Part shown: positions 1 through 6,033 of the stretch, piece after piece
Position numbering within the stretch: position 1 is the stretch's first letter
How the letters are laid out: each line of letters starts with the position of its first letter
NCBI GenBank assembly: GCA_934754975.1
Contig: CAKVKI010000031.1
Location: 1 to 15,669, forward strand
DNA: 15,669 nt
Source: an uncultured Alistipes sp.
GTDB taxonomy: Bacteria > Bacteroidota > Bacteroidia > Bacteroidales > Rikenellaceae
Direction: 5' to 3'
Notes under the pieces: model-generated
What the model was told of the DNA's origin: nothing
What the model saw: only the letters and a program-made list of their open reading frames with translations
Databases searched by the model: none
Program-made: the position numbers and the translations under genes

Positions 1-795
1 CTCCCCGGCTTTGCGGTCCTGCGGTATCAGGATGGCCGAAAGCCCGGTCAGCATGTCGTCCTGCCGCACGAGCGTCCCGCAGGGAATGATGTCATTGACC
101 CGGGCGAGGTCCGAAACCGCGCCCGACTCCACATCGTAGACGGCTTCGGTCCGGAAATTCTTCAGCGTCACGGCCGCCTGCTCCAGCTCGTCGAGCGTGA
201 TGCCCGCTCCGGCTTTCAGACAGATCGTAATCTGGCTCAGTACATGATGGAAAACCAGCGGAACGGGATTTCCGCCGGGTACGACTTCCCGGGATACGGC
301 GACCAGATAATCCGAAGCCGAAGCTCCGGCGCCGCGCTGGTCGCTCTTCACCGCAACGTCGAGCAGCGAAGAGTTCTTCCGGAAGCCGGTCTGGTTATAG
401 GGATAATAAGCGTAAAAGGTGTTCTTTGTCGCCGCGTCGACGAAATAAGGGGTCGAAACCGCCGTAAAAGTCCCGTCCTTACGGACGAATTTCACATTGT
501 CCTCCCAGCGGACGTTTTCGAGCGACTGCTCTTTGCCGTCCTGCCACGGCACGACGGTAAGGCCGACGGCGTCGCCCTCTTCGAATGAGCCGTCCGTCAC
601 ACGGGTCTGTACGTCCGGAGCGATGCGAATGGGAATATCCGCATCAGGGGTCTCATCTCCCCCGCCCCTCACGGGTTCGGAACACGCCGGAAGCAGCATC
701 CCTGCACAGGCCGCAAGCACGATCGCTCCGGCCGGGGAGAAGCGGGCAATAAAGCAACGCCAGCCTCTCCGGCTCGATTGGATTTGTTTAAGCAT
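1..795 (-). CDS. Fimbrillin (Mfa-like) family lipoprotein, 3' end outside window
   Basis: From ATG at 795 the frame stays open for 265 codons to the window edge, so only the N-terminal part is visible. The N-terminus has an Arg-rich region, a hydrophobic stretch at about residues 22-37 and two overlapping lipobox-like sites, VLAAC (C30) and LLPAC (C38). C38 fits better because it ends the longer hydrophobic run. The mature part matches the fimbrillin / Mfa-like 1 pattern: TRVTDGSFEEGDAVGL (residues 64-79), FYAYYPY (127-133), SDYLVA (161-166) and the strand VPLVFHHVLSQITICL (178-193). In this family such proteins are exported as lipoproteins and can assemble into type V pili by donor-strand exchange. 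I infer either a pilus subunit or an anchor/tip protein; these cannot be told apart without the C-terminus. The gene is divergent from another surface lipoprotein gene. Family call is confident; exact role is not. Confidence 0.85.
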   Translation of the reverse strand, partial: MLKQIQSSRRGWRCFIARFSPAGAIVLAACAGMLLPACSEPVRGGGDETPDADIPIRIAPDVQTRVTDGSFEEGDAVGLTVVPWQDGKEQSLENVRWEDNVKFVRKDGTFTAVSTPYFVDAATKNTFYAYYPYNQTGFRKNSSLLDVAVKSDQRGAGASASDYLVAVSREVVPGGNPVPLVFHHVLSQITICLKAGAGITLDELEQAAVTLKNFRTEAVYDVESGAVSDLARVNDIIPCGTLVRQDDMLTGLSAILIPQDRKAGE

Positions 796-924
796 AGAAT
801 TAGAATTAAGTGGGTAACAAAAAACAGCCGACGGCGGTAAAAATCCGGCAGCAGGGCAACGCAACGCAAATCGGCCGGGGAGAATTTCAGTCCGGGAATT
901 GCCCCGGTTCCGTCAGCCGTACAA

Positions 925-956
925 CAAATATAATAAATCGTCTGAAAAATAGCAAA
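925..956 (-). promoter_or_regulatory. Bacteroidetes-type promoter for the fimbrillin-like gene
   Basis: Read on the minus strand, TTTG (complement of 953-956) is followed after 20 bp by TATATTTG (complement of 925-932). This matches the Bacteroidetes primary sigma factor consensus: a -33 TTTG, a spacer of about 19-20 bp and a -7 TAnnTTTG. Transcription would start near 918, giving a leader of about 120 nt before the ATG at 795. This is the best full promoter match in the window. Confidence 0.75.
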
Positions 957-1035
957 AAATAATAACAAACAGCTGATCCCGCCCTGCCGGATGTCAAAAA
1001 ACGCCCGGTTCGTACAATGTATGGATTTTTTGCTA
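950..1035. repeat. 11-bp inverted repeat shared by the two divergent promoters
   Basis: TAGCAAAAAAT at 950-960 and ATTTTTTGCTA at 1025-1035 are perfect reverse complements, 64 bp apart. The left arm overlaps the -33 box of the leftward promoter, and the right arm runs into the -7 box of the rightward promoter. It could be a pair of sites for one regulator, but the A-run makes a chance match quite possible. Confidence 0.4.
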
Positions 1036-1041
1036 CCTTTG
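1009..1041 (+). promoter_or_regulatory. Candidate promoter for the DUF4988-type lipoprotein gene
   Basis: TACCTTTG at 1034-1041 matches the Bacteroidetes -7 box TAnnTTTG exactly. The -33 element is weak: only TTCG at 1009-1012, 21 bp upstream, resembles it. The start site would be near 1048, leaving a leader of about 163 nt before ATG 1211. A weak -33 box may mean that expression depends on an activator; that is inference. Confidence 0.55.
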
Positions 1042-1155
1042 TTAAGTCACTTACTCCGAAAGCTCCTTCCATACATGAATCCCGTCCGCCCGCGGAATGA
1101 CGGTTCCGGTCTCCGGCTGCAAATCCCTGCCGCGGTCCATATGCAATTCCCGTGT

Positions 1156-1177
1156 CCCTGTACCCGACAATACAGGG
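1156..1177 (+). other. Hairpin in the 5' leader of the DUF4988-type gene
   Basis: CCCTGTA (1156-1162) pairs perfectly with TACAGGG (1171-1177) across an 8-nt loop, giving a 7-bp stem that ends 33 nt before ATG 1211. No T-run follows, so it is not a terminator. It may influence translation or mRNA stability. No known riboswitch pattern was recognised. Confidence 0.4.
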
Positions 1178-1210
1178 CTGTCACTTATTTACCCTAACCC
1201 CAAAAACACG

Positions 1211-3352
1211 ATGAAAAAATTTGCCCTTTGGAGCATCGCGCTCCTGCTGACGTTCGCCGCCGCGTGCAGCGATTACGACGACACCGACCTGTGGAACAGC
1301 GTGAACGACATCAAAAAGCGCGTCGATGCGCTCGAAACTGCCGTCGCCAAGCTCAATTCCGATGTTTCGGCCATGCAGACGCTGATCGAAAAACTCAACG
1401 AAAAGGTCTACGTCTCGAAGGTCGAGACCAATGCCGACGGCTCCTACACGATCTACTTCACCGATCCCGAAAACACCAAAATCACGATCACCGACGGAAA
1501 AGACGGCGCCGCGGCGCCCGTAATCGGCGTTGCGAAGGATACGGACGACATCTACTACTGGACCCTGACATCGGGGGGGGGAGAGCCTGAATGGCTGCTC
1601 GCCGGCGGCAAAAAGATCCCCGTCACGGCCGCAGCCGTCGTACCCCTGCTGAAAATCGACGACAAAGGATTCTGGGTCATCAGCTGCGACAAGGGCGCAA
1701 CGTGGAACTACATCACCGACGACAAGGACCAGCCGGTTTCGGCGCTGGGCCAGGGCGGCGTCAGCGACTCGTTCTTCAAGGAGGTGACCCAGGACGGCGC
1801 ATACGCCTACTTCACGCTCATGGACGGCACGACGATCACCGTAGCCATGCGTTCGGATTTCTACCTGCTCGTCAAACTGGCCCCGGCATTGGGCACCTAC
1901 GCTTACGGCGAGACCAAAACCTATGAGACCGAAAGCGTGGGCGTGAACGACGTCGTGCTGACCAAGCCCGCCGGCTGGGCCGTTTCGTACGCCGACGCCT
2001 CGCTTACGATCAAAGCTCCCGCCGAAGAGGCCGTCTGCGAGACGGAAGGCGAGATCGCCGTCATCTACTTCGGCGACAACGACCGCAGTTCGCTGGTGAA
2101 AATGAAGGTCAAGATCGACAAGGATTATACGGGCGTAACCCAAGGCGACAACTTCACGCTCGAAATCACCGAAGTCGGGGACACCCGCGTCAAGGCCGCC
2201 ATCACGCCGAAAGATCCCGAAATGTCCTATTACGTCTATCCCTACGATCCGGCCAAGAGCGACGACGCATGTATCACCCAGCTCCAGAAGCGTTTCAAAG
2301 CCGACATCGCCGACGGACCGGAATATGTGGATTACTTCTTCAAAGGCGCCAAAACCGACTACCAGTACGGCGGCCTGACGCCCGGCGAGAGCTACGACCT
2401 CTCGGTAGTCGGCGTAAAGTACGACCTGACGGCCAAAACCCTCGAAATCATCACGCCGCTCATGCGGGTGCCCTTCAGCAGCAAGGCCCCCGAAATCATC
2501 AACACGACCTACCTGATGACCCTCACCGACATTTCGTGGTACGGGGCGAAGTGCGCCGTCCATCCTTCGGACGACCTGCCCTACTTCTGCACGTTCGTTA
2601 AGAAATCGACGTTCGACACGGCCTATGACGACGCCGATTTCGCACAGACCTATATCGACGACCGCTATCTGTGGCCCTACTACAGCGAGCTGAGCGACGG
2701 CGCCCTGCTGTGGAGCGACTTCACCTCAACGGGCGACCTGGCGTTCTCATCCCCGGGATTCATGCGGCGCGATCCGCTCTACATCTCGGAGGACATTTAC
2801 CCGCTGGAGGCCAATACCGATTATTACGCCGTGGCATTCGGCTGCAACGGGAACGGCGAATTCTCGAACAGCCGCGTCTCGCGCAAGCTTTTCCATACGA
2901 AAGCCTTTACCCCGACCGAGAAATGCACCTTCACCATCGACGTAACCGTGGACAAGCAGGATCTCGCGATCAAGGTGACCCCGTCGGACAAAAACACGAG
3001 CTACATCACGTTCATCGACGAGCGGGACACCTACCGCGACAATTTCGCCACGCCGCGGCAATATCCGCCCTACGACCTCTACTGGCGTATGCAGGGATTG
3101 GAAGCGGGACAGACGATCGGGGACGACGACTGCTTCTATACGGGCGACGCGGCTTATAACGTCGTAAGCCTGAAAGCCGCATCGGCCTACATCGTCTTCG
3201 CCTACGGATGCTCCGCCGACGGCAGGATTACGACCGAGCCGGAGATCATCGAGGTTCACACCAAGGGAACGGTGGACCAACCCGACCTGAACTCGGCCGC
3301 CAAGCGCCGCCGCACGGGCAGCGCACGGCCCGCATACCGTGTGATCCGCTGA
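1211..3352 (+). CDS. DUF4988-type surface lipoprotein with coiled coil and three beta modules
   Basis: The product is 713 residues. ATG 1211 was chosen over the in-frame ATG at 1097 because it opens directly into a lipoprotein signal peptide, MKKFALWSIALLLTFAAAC, with lipidated C19. The following SDYDD is acidic, like the Bacteroidetes lipoprotein export signal, so surface exposure is likely. Residues about 26-64 form a heptad-patterned coiled coil (VNDIKKRVDALETAVAKLN). A DUF4988-like region follows (KITITDGKDG, YYWTL, WVISCDKGATW; to about 190), then an Ig-like module (about 215-305, PAGWAVSYADASLTIKAPA). Three diverged repeats start near residues 315, 434 and 572. Each opens with a strand like F-T-L-E-I-T, has a V-x-P-x-D motif, and the last two carry an A-x-G-C signature. 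NCBI-style names for such N-termini include PL29 lyase N-terminal domain, but no lyase domain is visible. Function is unknown; adhesion or glycan binding is possible. The last 23 residues are unusually Arg/Lys-rich, and a run of nine G lies in codons 121-124. Confidence 0.85.
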   Translation: MKKFALWSIALLLTFAAACSDYDDTDLWNSVNDIKKRVDALETAVAKLNSDVSAMQTLIEKLNEKVYVSKVETNADGSYTIYFTDPENTKITITDGKDGAAAPVIGVAKDTDDIYYWTLTSGGGEPEWLLAGGKKIPVTAAAVVPLLKIDDKGFWVISCDKGATWNYITDDKDQPVSALGQGGVSDSFFKEVTQDGAYAYFTLMDGTTITVAMRSDFYLLVKLAPALGTYAYGETKTYETESVGVNDVVLTKPAGWAVSYADASLTIKAPAEEAVCETEGEIAVIYFGDNDRSSLVKMKVKIDKDYTGVTQGDNFTLEITEVGDTRVKAAITPKDPEMSYYVYPYDPAKSDDACITQLQKRFKADIADGPEYVDYFFKGAKTDYQYGGLTPGESYDLSVVGVKYDLTAKTLEIITPLMRVPFSSKAPEIINTTYLMTLTDISWYGAKCAVHPSDDLPYFCTFVKKSTFDTAYDDADFAQTYIDDRYLWPYYSELSDGALLWSDFTSTGDLAFSSPGFMRRDPLYISEDIYPLEANTDYYAVAFGCNGNGEFSNSRVSRKLFHTKAFTPTEKCTFTIDVTVDKQDLAIKVTPSDKNTSYITFIDERDTYRDNFATPRQYPPYDLYWRMQGLEAGQTIGDDDCFYTGDAAYNVVSLKAASAYIVFAYGCSADGRITTEPEIIEVHTKGTVDQPDLNSAAKRRRTGSARPAYRVIR
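1573..1581 (+). repeat. G9 homopolymer inside the surface lipoprotein gene
   Basis: Nine consecutive G encode the Gly-Gly-Gly at residues 122-124. Gain or loss of one G would shift the frame into early stops: TGA at 1588-1590 in one shifted frame and TGA at 1650-1652 in the other. The product would end after about 126 or 147 residues, within or just after the N-terminal domain. Tracts like this in surface genes are a classic slipped-strand phase-variation arrangement. Here the gene reads in frame (ON). Confidence 0.85.
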
Positions 3353-3371
3353 CGGGGATTGCAGACATAAG

Positions 3372-3403
3372 GAAGCCGGGGATCGATTGTCCCCGGCTTC
3401 TTT
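3372..3403 (+). terminator. Intrinsic terminator after the surface lipoprotein gene
   Basis: A perfect 11-bp stem is formed by GAAGCCGGGGA (3372-3382) and TCCCCGGCTTC (3390-3400) around a 7-nt loop, followed by TTT. It begins 20 bp after the stop codon and sits between convergent genes. The reverse orientation has no good T-run, so it mainly serves the plus strand. Confidence 0.85.
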
Positions 3404-3416
3404 CGTCCAGCCTACT

Positions 3417-5753
3417 CTATTTCATAATCCGGCAGTCGAACAGCGGTCCGGCCACGGCGTCGTCGCGGATGGCGCGCAGCGTCACGGTCACCCGCTCCTT
3501 GCCGGCCGTCAGCTCCGCCGGAATCCGGTAACTGCGCTCGACATACTGCGGGCCCCAGTTATGGATGTTCTCGAAACCGATCTTCCGGCCGTCGATCTCG
3601 ATGTCGAACGAGTGGTTGTAGAAGCGGTTGCCCCAATAGGTGCAGTAGAGCGTATTGGGCACGTCGGGGGCTACGGCCATATCGAATGAGAACCAGCCGC
3701 CGAGCGTTTCGCGGTATTTGCGTCCTTCGAATTCATGGGGCGCGGTCTTCTCGCCCCGGAGGTTGTGGTCGCGTTCGGGCTGCATTTCACCGGGCGTAAA
3801 CTGCGACACGGTGCGTTCGCGCAGCCACTCCTCACGATGCTCCTGCAAGCGCATATCGGCGAGCCGTTCTTTCCACGTCGCACCCGGAAAATGCTGGAAG
3901 TAAACCATCATGCGCCGTCCGCCCACTTCGTAATAGGGAATCAGCTCCTTCTGCACGGGCTGCGCGGTCAGCGTTTCGAAACGCAGCCGCTTCTTATCGG
4001 TGCATTTCACCAGCGCCGATGCGTCTGTCACATTGTCGGCGACGATAACGGGAATATCCTCTTTGTCTTCCAGCACGGAGCTGAGTACGACAGGACCATA
4101 GAAATAGGCCCGCAGCGTGGAGTCGCCCGGAATCGGCTCCGAGTGAAGCGACTGGCGCAGCACGAAGCGCACCTCGTCCCCCGAACGCCACTTGCGGTTT
4201 ACGGAGATATAGCTTCCCGGTTCGGCCTTCTGTTTCACCGGCCGCCCGTTGACCGTCAGTTCATAACCTTCGGCCGCCCATTCGGGGTAACGCAGGTTCA
4301 GTCCGAACCGCTGCGCCCCGGACATTTCGACGCGCAGCCGCACCTCGTCCGAATAGGGAAAGTCGGTAAGCTGTTCGACCTTCACCCCGCGCGATTTCCA
4401 ATCGAGCGTCGAAGGGATGTAGAGATTGACATACAGGTTTTCACGCGCGTCGGTAAAGTAGATGAATTCGCCGTAACGGGCGTGATTCTCCATCCCGGAG
4501 CCGACGCAGCACCAGAACGAATCGAAAGGCAGGCAGAAGCCCTTGCGGTGTCCCGATCCCATCGGCGACATATAGCACACCATTCCGTCGTCGGGATTCT
4601 GCGACGCGAGAATCTGGTTGTAAAGCGCCCGTTCGTAATAATCGGCCCGCCTGACCGTAGGGTCGAGCTGATACAGGTGCTTGGTCAGCTTGAGCATGTT
4701 GTAGGTATTGCAGGTCTCGCAGGTTCCGTCCGAAAGCCGGTTTGCCAGCATGCCCGGTGCGCCGAAATGCTCGTATTCGCTGTTGCCGCCGATCGCATAG
4801 CTGTGGAAGCCGACCACGCGGTGCCAGAAATAGTCGGCGATACGCCGGTAACGCTCCTCCCCAGAACATTCGTACTCGCGGACGGCGCCGACGATTTTCG
4901 GGATCTGCGTGTTGGCATGCTTGCCCGGCAGCGAATCCACCCCGGCGGCCAGCGGACGCAGAATCTCGCGGTGGTCGAAACGGCGGGCCAGCTCCAGGTA
5001 TTTACGCTCCCCCGTCAGCACATAGACGTCGGCCAGTGATTCGGTGATTCCGCCGTGTTCGCAAATCAGGATTTTGTCCATCTGTTCGTCCGAAAGCTTC
5101 GACACCAGCCCGTCGAGCCAGTCGGCAAAGCGCACCAGCACGGTCAAAGCCTTGACATTGGGCGTATAACGGCAGACATCGACCAGCCCGGCATACATTT
5201 TATGCAAGGTGTAGAACGGAACCCAGCCGCCGTTGAGGTCGAATCCCTGCGAGCGGATATCGCCGCGCTCCAGTTCGGCGAAGAGCGCCCGGCTGCGTTC
5301 GAACCCGGCAAGCAGTCCCGTCCCCTCCTTCTGCTGACACTCGGCAAGGGCCTCGATCGAGTAATCGATCTTATCGAGCAGCGCCTGATCGCCGGTCGCG
5401 GCGTACATCATCGCGGCCGCCGACAGAAAATGCCCGAAACCGTGGCCCGAACATCCGGCACTCTCCCAGCCGCCGTAACGGGGCGCCCGGGGTTCGAGTC
5501 CGGCCTCGGAGCGGAATCCCGACAGGTAACGGTCGGGGTCCATCGAATCGAGCCAGCGGCGGTCCATCTCCTGCGCATGCAGAAACGGACCGCCCGTGAT
5601 GCGCACGTCGTTCAGCGGAACGGGATAACGCTGCGGCTGCACCGCCACATGCCTTTCACGGGTTTGGGGCACGGCCGCCGATGTCCGGGCCGGGCCGGCT
5701 CCCAGCGCCACGGCCGCCAGCAGCATATTCCGGAAAAAAGATCGCCAATTCAT
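3417..5753 (-). CDS. Secreted GH127/GH146-type beta-L-arabinofuranosidase
   Basis: The product is 778 residues starting at ATG 5753; a TTG two codons upstream is less likely. The N-terminus is a Sec signal peptide with a probable cut after ARTSA (residue 26), so the enzyme should reach the periplasm or beyond. The catalytic domain (DUF1680 fold) has NGGWVPFYTLHKMYAGL (174-190), CETCNTYNM (345-353) and FWCCVGSGMENH (413-424). In the characterised GH127 enzyme HypBA1, a Glu and three Cys hold zinc and one Cys is the nucleophile. The equivalents here are E346, C348, C415 (nucleophile) and C416, so the site looks intact. A beta-rich C-terminal part (about 440-778) resembles the accessory domains DUF4986 and DUF6805 of these families. 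The expected role is release of terminal beta-L-arabinofuranose from plant glycans or glycoproteins. GH127 and GH146 cannot be separated by eye. There is no SusC/D pair or regulator beside it. Confidence 0.9.
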   Translation of the reverse strand: MNWRSFFRNMLLAAVALGAGPARTSAAVPQTRERHVAVQPQRYPVPLNDVRITGGPFLHAQEMDRRWLDSMDPDRYLSGFRSEAGLEPRAPRYGGWESAGCSGHGFGHFLSAAAMMYAATGDQALLDKIDYSIEALAECQQKEGTGLLAGFERSRALFAELERGDIRSQGFDLNGGWVPFYTLHKMYAGLVDVCRYTPNVKALTVLVRFADWLDGLVSKLSDEQMDKILICEHGGITESLADVYVLTGERKYLELARRFDHREILRPLAAGVDSLPGKHANTQIPKIVGAVREYECSGEERYRRIADYFWHRVVGFHSYAIGGNSEYEHFGAPGMLANRLSDGTCETCNTYNMLKLTKHLYQLDPTVRRADYYERALYNQILASQNPDDGMVCYMSPMGSGHRKGFCLPFDSFWCCVGSGMENHARYGEFIYFTDARENLYVNLYIPSTLDWKSRGVKVEQLTDFPYSDEVRLRVEMSGAQRFGLNLRYPEWAAEGYELTVNGRPVKQKAEPGSYISVNRKWRSGDEVRFVLRQSLHSEPIPGDSTLRAYFYGPVVLSSVLEDKEDIPVIVADNVTDASALVKCTDKKRLRFETLTAQPVQKELIPYYEVGGRRMMVYFQHFPGATWKERLADMRLQEHREEWLRERTVSQFTPGEMQPERDHNLRGEKTAPHEFEGRKYRETLGGWFSFDMAVAPDVPNTLYCTYWGNRFYNHSFDIEIDGRKIGFENIHNWGPQYVERSYRIPAELTAGKERVTVTLRAIRDDAVAGPLFDCRIMK

Positions 5754-5785
5754 AATCAAGCAGTTTTTTAGGATTAGATTTGTTT

Positions 5786-5793
5786 CAAAGTTC
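5786..5793 (-). promoter_or_regulatory. Weak -7 box candidate for the arabinofuranosidase gene
   Basis: On the minus strand GAACTTTG (complement of 5786-5793) matches TAnnTTTG at all but the first base. It lies 33 nt upstream of ATG 5753, leaving a leader of about 25 nt, similar to others in this window. No -33 TTTG is found at the right distance, so the call is tentative and the promoter may need an activator. Confidence 0.35.
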
Positions 5794-5839
5794 CGCTTTT
5801 TTCGACAACCGATCTTCAGGAAAATTTGCAGATTATTGT

Positions 5840-5870
5840 GGTATTTTTATACTTTCCGGCCCAAAATACC
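5840..5870. repeat. 8-bp inverted repeat upstream of the arabinofuranosidase gene
   Basis: GGTATTTT (5840-5847) and AAAATACC (5863-5870) form a perfect inverted repeat with a 15-bp spacer, about 50 bp upstream of the candidate -7 box. It lies in the only AT-rich part of the 280-bp gap between this gene and pbpC. It could be an operator for a dimeric regulator. Confidence 0.35.
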
Positions 5871-6012
5871 TGTCGCGGAGCCGCCGCCGGCCGACTGTCT
5901 TCCCGCAGCGGCGCTGCAACGCCTCCGGCTTCGGATGCCCCGGACGGGGAAGAAGAGGGAAATCATCCGCCGGAGTCTGCCCCGGGAAAGGCCCTGCATA
6001 CAGCCCCGCCGG

Positions 6013-6031
6013 AAAAAGTGCCGCAGGCGGC
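6013..6031 (-). terminator. Possible short terminator after pbpC
   Basis: On the minus strand, just after the stop codon, GCCGC and GCGGC (complement of 6020-6031) form a small hairpin followed by AC and five T (complement of 6013-6017). The stem is short and the loop tight, so termination may be weak. The rest of the gap to about 5875 is GC-rich and shows no gene. Confidence 0.35.
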
Positions 6032-6033
6032 CG

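Larger units (their letters stand above)
796..1210. other. Divergent intergenic region between two surface lipoprotein genes
   Basis: These 415 bp hold no convincing gene. They contain a good Bacteroidetes-type promoter firing left, a partial one firing right, an 11-bp inverted repeat touching both, and a small hairpin in the rightward leader, each listed separately. The centre (about 920-1040) is AT-rich compared with the flanking coding DNA, as expected for a promoter region. Both transcripts would have long 5' leaders, about 120 nt to the left and about 160 nt to the right, leaving room for post-transcriptional control. Short open frames on both strands here lack recognisable protein features. 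Confidence 0.7.

Noticed and set aside
1097..1210. N-terminal extension of the DUF4988-type protein from ATG 1097
   Set aside because: The added 38 residues are not signal-like and would bury the lipoprotein signal that starts at ATG 1211.
1181..2563. A 460-codon minus-strand frame opposite the DUF4988-type gene
   Set aside because: It has no recognisable protein features and is explained by codon bias of the real gene; it would also read through the rightward leader.
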